Origin: Pyxidicoccus caerfyrddinensis
GTDB lineage: Bacteria > Myxococcota > Myxococcia > Myxococcales > Myxococcaceae
Direction of reading: 5' to 3'
Assembly: GCF_010894405.1 (NCBI RefSeq)
Contig: NZ_JAAIYA010000002.1
Location: 496,001-560,000, forward strand
Length of the DNA: 64,000 bases
Within the stretch, counting starts at the first letter, position 1. Each line of letters opens with the position of its first letter. Below are positions 57,485 through 64,000 of this stretch, piece by piece. Both the position numbers and the translations under genes were made by a program. The notes under the pieces were generated by a model. The model was not told the DNA's origin and did no database searches. It saw only the letters and a program-made list of their open reading frames with translations.

Positions 57485-58423
57485 ATGAAACGATGTTTCA
57501 CAATGGCCAGCCCGCACCAGCTCCAGACCGCACTGCCGCAGCTCTCGGTGTTCCTCGCCGTCGCGCGCCACCGCAGCTTCACGGGCGCCGCACGGGAACT
57601 TGGCGTCTCGACCTCGGCGGTGAGCCACTCGGTGCGGCAGCTCGAGGAGCTGCTGCGCGTGGTGCTGCTGCAGCGGACCACGCGCGCGGTGACACCGACC
57701 GACGCCGGCGCGCGGCTCCTCGAGAACGCCAGCGCCCCGGTGAAGCTCGCGCTCGAGGCGCTCGCCTCCGCGAACGCGAAGGCGGGAGACATCGTCGGCC
57801 GCGTGAAGCTGAGCATCTCGCAGGGGGCCGTGCCGCACGTGCTGGAGCCGGTGGTGCCGGTGTTCCGCCAGCGCTACCCGCAAGTCTCCCTCGAGGTCGT
57901 GGTCGAAGAGCGCGCCGCCATCGACTTCGTGGCCGAGGGTTACGACGCCGCCTTCCAGGTCACCGAGGTCATCGCGCGCGACATGGGGCGGGTGCGGCTG
58001 ACCGAGCCGTTCAAGTTCTTCGTGGTCGGCTCGCCCGCCTACCTCGCGAAGCACGGGACGCCGCGGAAGCCCGAGGACCTGCTCCAGCACGAATGCATCA
58101 CGTTCCGCTGGCCCACGGGCAATGCCCTCTACGCCTGGGAGCTCGAGCGGGGCCGGCGCAAGTGGCGCGTACCGGTGCGGGGTGGCCTGGTCACCAACCA
58201 CCTTCAGTCGTACATCTCCATGGCGGAGGCGGGCCTCGGCCTCGCGTACACCGCGGACATGACCATCAAAGACCAGCTCGCGGACGGGCGGCTGGTGGCG
58301 GTGCTCCCAGCGTATGCGCCGACCGAGCCGGGCCTCTTCCTCTGCTATCCGAGCCACGCTCAGCGTTCGCCGGCGCTGCGGTTGTTCATCGAGACGACCA
58401 AGGAGGTGCTGCGCCTGAAGTAG
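57485..58423 (+). CDS. LysR-family transcriptional regulator
   Basis: 312 residues from the ATG at 57485 (AAGGG just upstream; the ATG at 57503 is an alternative). The winged HTH is FLAVARHRSFTGAARELGVSTSAVSHSVRQLEELL, followed by QRTTRAVTPTDAG and a substrate-binding domain (about 95-300). It resembles the DhaR/PtxR-like group that regulates redox enzymes. It probably controls the divergent aldo/keto reductase. A terminator-like hairpin overlaps its end. Confidence 0.92.
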   Translation: MKRCFTMASPHQLQTALPQLSVFLAVARHRSFTGAARELGVSTSAVSHSVRQLEELLRVVLLQRTTRAVTPTDAGARLLENASAPVKLALEALASANAKAGDIVGRVKLSISQGAVPHVLEPVVPVFRQRYPQVSLEVVVEERAAIDFVAEGYDAAFQVTEVIARDMGRVRLTEPFKFFVVGSPAYLAKHGTPRKPEDLLQHECITFRWPTGNALYAWELERGRRKWRVPVRGGLVTNHLQSYISMAEAGLGLAYTADMTIKDQLADGRLVAVLPAYAPTEPGLFLCYPSHAQRSPALRLFIETTKEVLRLK

Positions 58424-58447
58424 GCCCGGCGCGGTGCCCTCCGGGCC
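58423..58447 (+). terminator. Hairpin after the LysR gene
   Basis: GGCCCGG (58423-58429) and CCGGGCC (58441-58447) form a perfect 7-bp stem with an 11-base loop, starting within the stop codon of the LysR gene. No T-run follows, so it may be a weak or Rho-assisted terminator. Confidence 0.45.
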
Positions 58448-58537
58448 GCCTTCGCGGGCGCCTCGAACTCCTCAATAAACCTGCCGCAGACAGAAAGAGA
58501 GCAACGGGTGCGCACAGCCAATGGGGCCACTGAAAAG

Positions 58538-59149
58538 ATGAACCTTCGTGCACTGCATAAGGAGATATATGCTCCTTCGCACAAGGAATTCAGTGTGGTT
58601 GTCGTGCCCAGGATGTCGTTTGTGATGGCTGACGGCGAGGGCAATCCAAATCTCGCTCAAAGCTATAGGGATGCAGTTCAGGCGCTGTACGCGGTTTCAT
58701 ACACCTTGAAGTTTGCCAGCAAGAAGTTGGCAAACAGGGACTATGTGGTCGCGCCGCTCGAGGGATTGTGGAGTGCCGATGATCCCGCTGCATTCGTACA
58801 GCGCCGTAAAGACGAGTGGAAGTGGACCATGATGATAATGCAGCCGGAATGGATCACGAAGGAGATGTTTGACGAGGCAGTCGAGGTGGTGCGGACCAAG
58901 AAGAATCCGGCGGCTTTGCCTGGCGTGTATTTCGATACCTACGACGAAGGCCTGTCGGTGCAGATCATGCACATTGGCTCATATGACGATGAGGCGCCGA
59001 CACTGAGGCGTTTGCATGAAGAGTACATGCCGGCGAATGGCTTGGATTTCAATGGGCCTCACCACGAGGTGTACATTGGAGATCCGCGTAAAGCAGAGCC
59101 GTCGAAACTCAAAACAATTCTTCGGCAACCGGTCAAGAGAAGGACGTAA
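58538..59149 (+). CDS. GyrI-like small-molecule-binding domain protein
   Basis: 203 residues from the ATG at 58538 (a GTG at 58508 is possible). The sequence VVVPRMSFVMADGEGNPN, ALYAVSYTLKF and GPHHEVYIGDPRKAEPSKL is typical of stand-alone GyrI-like domains, which bind or hydrolyse small cyclic compounds. There is no DNA-binding domain. Base composition is much less GC-rich, with A/T third positions, unlike every neighbour, so the gene was probably acquired recently from a lower-GC donor. Confidence 0.85.
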   Translation: MNLRALHKEIYAPSHKEFSVVVVPRMSFVMADGEGNPNLAQSYRDAVQALYAVSYTLKFASKKLANRDYVVAPLEGLWSADDPAAFVQRRKDEWKWTMMIMQPEWITKEMFDEAVEVVRTKKNPAALPGVYFDTYDEGLSVQIMHIGSYDDEAPTLRRLHEEYMPANGLDFNGPHHEVYIGDPRKAEPSKLKTILRQPVKRRT

Positions 59150-59226
59150 CAGGCCCAGGCACACCGCCACCGCGCTCCACGAGAAGCACAGCGCGCCGCC
59201 CACGGCGTGGACGGGGTCGAGGAAGG

Positions 59227-59263
59227 CGGGCGCCACGGTCGAGGGAGGACCGTGGCGCCCGCT
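59227..59263 (-). terminator. Terminator of the DUF4397 gene
   Basis: The arms GCGGGCGCCACGGTC (59227-59241) and GACCGTGGCGCCCGC (59249-59263) are perfect 15-bp complements around a 7-base loop. It lies 18 bp beyond the stop of the DUF4397 gene on the minus strand. The following bases (CTTCCTCG) are only modestly pyrimidine-rich, as is common in high-GC genomes. Confidence 0.8.
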
Positions 59264-59281
59264 GGGGACCGCGAGCAGGGG

Positions 59282-60757
59282 CTAATGCACGACGGGCTGC
59301 AGGGTGACGGCCACCCAGGGCGAGGCGCTGGTGTCCACCGCCACCAGCCGGAAGGACGCCTCGTTCTCCCCGTGCGTGGGCGACAGCGCTCCCGCGGCCA
59401 CCGCGAAGACGCCCCTGCCGATGAAGAGCCCGGTGTCGAGGTCGAAGCGTGCCACCGGCGTGCGGTCGCTCGCGGAGGCGGCGGCCACGCCCACCCGGGC
59501 CTGGACCGCAGGCAGCTCCAGGCCCTCGGGCGCGGAGGCCTGCCGGTAGGTCACGTCGTTGAAGGCCGCATGCGTCGGGACGAGCCCGTTCTCCAGCGGC
59601 GCCACGTCCACCTCGGGCGCGTCCGGCGAGGCGTGCACCACGCGCAGCCTCATGCTGTCGTTGTCCTGGGCGAAGCTGTCGGCGAAGGCGAGCAGCTCGA
59701 AGGTGGACGTCGCCGGGTCCCCCGCGCCGGGCGACAGGAAGCCTGCGGCCACCACGAGATAGCGGCCTCCGGCCTCCAGCGCGGGCGTGCTGTCGGCACC
59801 GGCGGGGGGGCCCGCCGGGCGCGAGGCGCCGTGCGCATTCGCGAAGACGTCCAGGGTGTACGTGCCCGGCGGCACCTGGATGGGCTTGGAGAGCTGGCCG
59901 AAGGTCAGGTTGTCCACCAGCTCGGTGGTGCCCGCGAAGATGTCCACGGGGGGCGCGTCCGGCGAGGCGTGCAGCGCGTAGACGACGGGGTTCTGCCGGA
60001 TGAAGCCCACCCCGGCCGCGAGCAGGCCGAAGCCGTTGGTGGCGCCAGGCTTCGCGGAGAGCTGCCCGGTGGCGATGACGAACACCTCGCCGCGAGACGG
60101 CAGGGCGGGGAGGGTGAAGGCCGTCACCTTGGTGCCTCCCGCGAGCACGCCCACCTGGAAGGACTGGCCCGCGGGCAGGTCCACCCCGGTGGCGCCGGTG
60201 TCCTGGAAGCGCTGCAGGCCCGTCACCTCGGAGGAGCCGTCATCGCCCACGTCCAGCGCCACGGTGGGCGCGTCCGCGCCCGCGTGGACGATGCGCACGC
60301 GCGCCCGTCCGTCCGCCGGAGCGCCGAAGCCCTCCGCCAGCGGCAGCACGCGGAAGGCCTGCAGGGTGTTGGTGGAGCCGAGCAGGCCCGAGGCCAGCGC
60401 GCTCACGGTGGCGTTGGCACCCAGCGTCAGCGGGCCGGTGGAGTACGCGGGCGCCGAGCTCGCCGCCGCGCCGGCCGCGCGCACCTGCACGTTGTACGTG
60501 CCCGCGGGCACGGAGGCGTAGCCCGTCGTGTCGCCGTACTTCACGTTGGTGAACAGCGGCGTCGCCTGGCCCTCGGCATAGATGTCCACCGCTGGGGCGT
60601 CGGGCGACCCGTGGATGACGCGCAGCCTCGCGGTCTTGGTGTCCGGCGGGTCGTTCGGGTCCTTGTCGTCGCCTTCACCGCAGCCCGCGGACAGCGTGGA
60701 CATCGAAGCGGCCAGCGCCGCCACCAGGACGCGGTTCCTCCAGAAGCTCCTCAGCAT
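59282..60757 (-). CDS. DUF4397 lipoprotein with four repeats
   Basis: 491 residues. Lipobox in ASMSTLSAGC. Four units of DUF4397 are seen, each with a (V/L)(H/V)(A/G)(S/G)PDAPxVDIY-like start: VIHGSPDAPAVDIYA (about 46), VHAGADAPTVALDV (about 155), LHASPDAPPVDIFA (about 260) and VHASPDAPEVDV (about 380), each ending in a Gly-rich beta strand (FLAFADS-like). The domain is a secreted beta-sandwich of unknown function. The gene is monocistronic with a strong terminator. Confidence 0.92.
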   Translation of the reverse strand: MLRSFWRNRVLVAALAASMSTLSAGCGEGDDKDPNDPPDTKTARLRVIHGSPDAPAVDIYAEGQATPLFTNVKYGDTTGYASVPAGTYNVQVRAAGAAASSAPAYSTGPLTLGANATVSALASGLLGSTNTLQAFRVLPLAEGFGAPADGRARVRIVHAGADAPTVALDVGDDGSSEVTGLQRFQDTGATGVDLPAGQSFQVGVLAGGTKVTAFTLPALPSRGEVFVIATGQLSAKPGATNGFGLLAAGVGFIRQNPVVYALHASPDAPPVDIFAGTTELVDNLTFGQLSKPIQVPPGTYTLDVFANAHGASRPAGPPAGADSTPALEAGGRYLVVAAGFLSPGAGDPATSTFELLAFADSFAQDNDSMRLRVVHASPDAPEVDVAPLENGLVPTHAAFNDVTYRQASAPEGLELPAVQARVGVAAASASDRTPVARFDLDTGLFIGRGVFAVAAGALSPTHGENEASFRLVAVDTSASPWVAVTLQPVVH

Positions 60758-60950
60758 GTTTCTCTCCCCTGAATGGATGGATTGACTGAAGGCCGCACCT
60801 CAGGAGCGAGGTGCGACGCGTCGGCGCCGCCCTGACGGAAAGAACTCACGGAGCGGGTTGATGGGGGCTGCGCCGTCTCTTCAAATTCACGTACGGACGG
60901 GCGCAAAAAGCGTTTCCAGGGTTCGGTGCGGGTAGGCTCGCTGCGGGTGG

Positions 60951-62405
60951 ATGGACCGCATTCCTCACGAGACTCTCATGGCACATGGCAACCTGAACCC
61001 AGCACGGCTTCGCCCGGGCACACGCGTGGGGCCGTGGCGCGTGCTGGAACGGCGAGGACGCGGCGTCTATGGCGCTGTCTATCGCGCCATCAGGGCGGAC
61101 GGGCACCCCGGGTTTGTGGCGCTCAAGCTGGCCCTGCGTCCTCGGGATGAACGCTTCACACGAGAAGCGGAGTTGCTCTCACGCATCCGCCATCCCAACG
61201 TCCCTCGCCTCGTCGGCCACGGGGAATGGCAGGGCCCGGCTGGCACTGTCTACCCGTACCTCGCCATGGAGTTCTTGGACGGCCTACCTCTCTATGACTG
61301 GGCGATGGAGCAACGGCCCACCTCCCGGCAGGTGCTCTCGTGCCTCGCCAGTCTCGCGCGGGCGCTGGAGGCCACGCATGCGGCAGGCGGCGTGCACCGT
61401 GATGTGAAGGGCGACAACGTCGTCGTGAGGGATGGAGATGCCCAAGCCTTCCTGACCGACTTCGGCTCCGGCCACTACATTGGCGCCGCGACCATCACCT
61501 GGCCGCCATTTCCTCCAGGAACGCCGGCCTACCGTGCGCCGGAGGCGTGGCGCTCCGTCCTGCTTCCCGGTCCCGACCCGTCCGTGCCCTATGCGCCCGG
61601 ACCGGCGGATGACGTCTTCGCGCTGGGCGTCACCGCCTGGCGGTTGGTGACCGGCGAGTACGCTCGCGAGCTGGGACTGGCGGGTGAGGGGGCTCGCCTG
61701 TGGCGACGCGAAGGCCCGCTCCACCTCGCTCCGCGAGTCCTCAATGGGCGCTGCTGCGTGGAGCTGGATGCCCTCGTTTCCCGGATGCTCTCCGTGCATC
61801 CGGAGGCGCGCGGCAGCGCAGGCGAGCTGGCCGAAGCGATGGAGGCCGCCGCGCGTGAAGCAGGGCCAGCGGCGGACGTGCCTCTCTTCACACCGGAAGA
61901 AGCCTGGCCCGCCCATGTGAACGCATCCGCGCGGCGCATTTCGTCGCGGGAGCGAATCGGGAGCACGAGGCCCTGGAGCGTCGCCGCCGCCGCCGCGGTT
62001 TCCGTGGTGGCGGTGGGAATCGCGTGGTTGCTGAGCACGCGGCACGGAGGCGTCCCCACGGAGGCGAGCGTCTCCGTGCGACTGGAGGCAAGGGACGGCG
62101 GCTCGGTGGCCGTCGGGGACTCCGCCCTGATGGCGCCTTCGTGCTCCGCCACGCCACCTTCCGCGTGGGCGACCATCACCCAGGACGTTCCCCTCAACCC
62201 CTTCCCGGGACAGCGGCGGACAGACTCCAAGGGCCGCTGTCCAAGCCCGGGGCAGGTTCCCATCCAGGGGTACTGCTGGCTGAAGCAGGCCCTGGACCGG
62301 AAGGGCTGTGACGACAACGGCTACCTGTACATGGATGGGCAGTGCTACGCGCCCGTGTTCCGGACCGCTCGACCCGCCACGTCGAACCCCCGAGGACGGA
62401 AGTGA
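60951..62405 (+). CDS. Membrane-anchored serine/threonine protein kinase with Cys-rich extracytoplasmic tail
   Basis: 484 residues. Kinase motifs: RRGRGVYGAVYRA glycine loop, VALKLAL Lys, GGVHRDVKGDNVVV catalytic loop, TDFGSGHY, and GTPAYRAPEA. A transmembrane segment (about 342-362, AAAAAVSVVAVGIAWLL) leads to a 120-residue outer region ending CPSPGQVPIQGYCWLKQ, then a pair of further Cys (KGCDDNGYLYMDGQCYAPVF). The outer tail has four Cys and may sense an extracytoplasmic cue. The start at 60951 is the first ATG; one at 60978 is possible. Confidence 0.9.
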   Translation: MDRIPHETLMAHGNLNPARLRPGTRVGPWRVLERRGRGVYGAVYRAIRADGHPGFVALKLALRPRDERFTREAELLSRIRHPNVPRLVGHGEWQGPAGTVYPYLAMEFLDGLPLYDWAMEQRPTSRQVLSCLASLARALEATHAAGGVHRDVKGDNVVVRDGDAQAFLTDFGSGHYIGAATITWPPFPPGTPAYRAPEAWRSVLLPGPDPSVPYAPGPADDVFALGVTAWRLVTGEYARELGLAGEGARLWRREGPLHLAPRVLNGRCCVELDALVSRMLSVHPEARGSAGELAEAMEAAAREAGPAADVPLFTPEEAWPAHVNASARRISSRERIGSTRPWSVAAAAAVSVVAVGIAWLLSTRHGGVPTEASVSVRLEARDGGSVAVGDSALMAPSCSATPPSAWATITQDVPLNPFPGQRRTDSKGRCPSPGQVPIQGYCWLKQALDRKGCDDNGYLYMDGQCYAPVFRTARPATSNPRGRK

Positions 62406-62524
62406 GTCACCCCTTGTGCGAACCGGTGCGGGTAGCGGCCCTGACTCGACTTTCGCCATTTTGAGCGAGCGCGCCCCACGGGGGAGGTCACGCCCGTGTC
62501 CTGGACACCGCTGACCGGGTCGAA

Positions 62525-63226
62525 TCAGGGGGCCCGCGGCGGGTGTGAGGCGTTCCCGACGTTGGCTCGTACCGTGAGCAGCTCGGCAGCGCGGACGGGG
62601 GAGGCGGGTTGGCGACGAATGACCCGCTCGGCCACGGCGAGGTTGATGACCCAGCCGGCGCCCAACAGCAGCGCTCTGGCGAGCTCGCCCGGCGTTCCGA
62701 CGATGAGGAACCAGGGCACGGAGACCAGTACCTGCGTGCCCGCGCCCAGACCGACAGCGTAACCTCGAATCATCCAGGCCCGGTGGCCAACGACGTCCCG
62801 CCGCGGGAGCGCGGCCAGCCCCAGGACGAGGGACAGCACCATCACCGAGCCGAAGAGGAGCCGCAGGCCGTCGAGGAGCTCACCGTCGCCTTCGGCGCGG
62901 GGATAGAACAGCGTCATCCACAAGCCCGAGAGCCCGGCCACGAGGCCGCACGCGACCAGGAGCCGCCCGGCGACGCGGTGCCAACCGGGCCGCCGACGGC
63001 GAAAGTCCGGTGCGAACTGGAAGGCACCCAGGGCGCAGTACACGCTGGCGCAGAGGACGTGCAGCACCACCGGCAGCGGCGATGCGAAGAACCGCGCGTT
63101 GTGCGGCGTGAGCTCGGCGCCGCCCGCCAGCTCGGTCAGACGGCCGGCGCCGGCCAGGATGGGCACGAGCGAGAGCGCGACCAGCGCAGCGGACACGCGC
63201 CGCTCGGCCTTGGGGGTGGAGGTCAT
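62525..63226 (-). CDS. DUF2306 membrane protein
   Basis: 233 residues with about six or seven transmembrane segments (LVALSLVPILAGAGRL, LPVVLHVLCASVYCALGAFQ, LLVACGLVAGLSGLWMTLFY, LFGSVMVLSLVLGLAAL, VSVPWFLIVG). HVLCASVY and WHRVAGRLL are typical of DUF2306, whose His residues may bind haem. Function is unknown. It converges with the kinase gene and is divergent from the LysR gene at the right edge. Confidence 0.85.
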   Translation of the reverse strand: MTSTPKAERRVSAALVALSLVPILAGAGRLTELAGGAELTPHNARFFASPLPVVLHVLCASVYCALGAFQFAPDFRRRRPGWHRVAGRLLVACGLVAGLSGLWMTLFYPRAEGDGELLDGLRLLFGSVMVLSLVLGLAALPRRDVVGHRAWMIRGYAVGLGAGTQVLVSVPWFLIVGTPGELARALLLGAGWVINLAVAERVIRRQPASPVRAAELLTVRANVGNASHPPRAP

Positions 63227-63354
63227 GGTGAGGCTCTTCTCCTGTCGGTGTGGGAACGCCGGGGAACGCGCATGACGACGGCAACGCTTCGTCCCGTGCG
63301 AACAGATAGCCCTCCGTGACTCCTGGCGGAATTGACTGAGTTCCTTCTCCTGAT

Positions 63355-64000
63355 ATGCGCAAATGCATGGATTGGCGGGCGGTCAAGTTCGACTGGAATC
63401 GAGCGCGGGCCTTTCTGGTCACCGCGGAAGAGGGCTCGCTCACGGCGGCGGCGCGTGCGCTCGGCATGGCGCAGCCGACACTCGGGCGTCAGGTGAGCGC
63501 GCTCGAGGACGAGCTGGGCGTGGTGCTGTTCGAGCGCGTGGGACGGAGCCTCGCGCTGACGCCGAGCGGGCGCGAGCTGCTCGACCACGTTCGGGCCATG
63601 GGCGACGCCGCGGGGCGCGTCTCGCTCGCGGCCGGCGGACAGTCGCAGAGCATCACCGGGCTGGTCCGCATCTCGGCCAATGAGATCTACTCGGCATTCC
63701 TGCTGCCGCCCATCGTGGAGAAGCTTCGGCGCGAGGCGCCGGGCATCGAAATCGAGCTCGTCGCAACCAACACCGCGGTCGATCTGCGCCGACGGGAGGC
63801 GGATATCGCGATCCGGAACTTCCGCCCCACCCAGCCCGACCTCATCGCCACCAAGGTCCGGGACGACCCGATGCGGCTGTACGCCGCGACCCGCTACCTT
63901 GCGAGCATCGGCAACCCACGTACGCCGAAGGCACTGAGCCGCGCCGACTTCATCGGGCTTGGCGGGACGGACGCCATGCTCAACGGGCTGAACGGGCTGG
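63355..64000 (+). CDS. LysR-family transcriptional regulator (3' end outside window)
   Basis: At least 215 residues from the ATG at 63355, still open at the window edge. The HTH is FLVTAEEGSLTAAARALGMAQPTLGRQVSALEDELGVVLFERVGRSL, and the effector-binding half begins near residue 90 (GLVRISANEIYSAFLLPPIVEKL). There is no obvious ribosome binding site; an ATG at 63367 is an alternative. It is divergent from the DUF2306 gene (128 bp apart) and may regulate it. Confidence 0.9.
   Translation, partial: MRKCMDWRAVKFDWNRARAFLVTAEEGSLTAAARALGMAQPTLGRQVSALEDELGVVLFERVGRSLALTPSGRELLDHVRAMGDAAGRVSLAAGGQSQSITGLVRISANEIYSAFLLPPIVEKLRREAPGIEIELVATNTAVDLRRREADIAIRNFRPTQPDLIATKVRDDPMRLYAATRYLASIGNPRTPKALSRADFIGLGGTDAMLNGLNGL

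Overview
The window comes from a very GC-rich deltaproteobacterium of the Myxococcaceae type (Myxococcus, Pyxidicoccus or Corallococcus). The signs are two proteins ending in MYXO-CTERM anchors, abundant lipoproteins with D-x-D-x-D-G or ELYxxDG repeats, Hanks-type kinases, a PilZ protein, an NtrC-type two-component pair, and third codon positions that are almost all G or C. All functions below come from reading the sequence; no database search was run.

Layout. 1-6.7 kb: the tail of a MYXO-CTERM surface protein, two tandem paralogous membrane proteins, and sbcDC. 6.7-16.2 kb: a kinase/PilZ operon, a large VWA lipoprotein, an M14 peptidase with a metallo-beta-lactamase-fold hydrolase, and a coupled small lipoprotein/Cys-rich membrane protein pair. 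16.2-19.1 kb: histidine kinase and sigma-54 activator. 19.1-27.1 kb, all on the minus strand: aspartokinase-homoserine dehydrogenase, two trans-sulfuration enzymes, then metN-metI-metQ. 27.2-38.7 kb: desaturase, DUF378, YihY, a giant ELYxxDG protein, a LysM protein and HrpA. 38.7-52.3 kb: an accessory region with IS91-type and IS66-type transposase remains, truncated genes, an S41 protease, an M13 peptidase, propeller and MBL proteins and a metzincin lipoprotein. 52.3-64 kb: regulators (MocR, two LysR, an HxlR fragment) next to small metabolic genes, a DUF4397 lipoprotein, a second kinase and DUF2306.

Most notable observation. The 308-bp gap between the trans-sulfuration gene and metN holds, on the minus strand, a TTGACA box, a 28-codon reading frame with four Cys codons in two adjacent pairs (motif CCGGMCC), and a strong intrinsic terminator with a T-rich tail about 104 bp before metN. 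A stretch inside the small frame can pair with the 5' arm of the terminator. This has the anatomy of ribosome-mediated attenuation keyed to cysteine, controlling a MetNIQ-type importer.

Other points of interest: an S41 protease whose expected catalytic Lys is Gln at the exact spacing; an in-phase 21-residue duplication in the SbcC coiled coil; two 485-bp IS91-derived direct repeats bracketing a three-gene segment; and a truncated HxlR regulator whose stop overlaps a possible start of the next gene.
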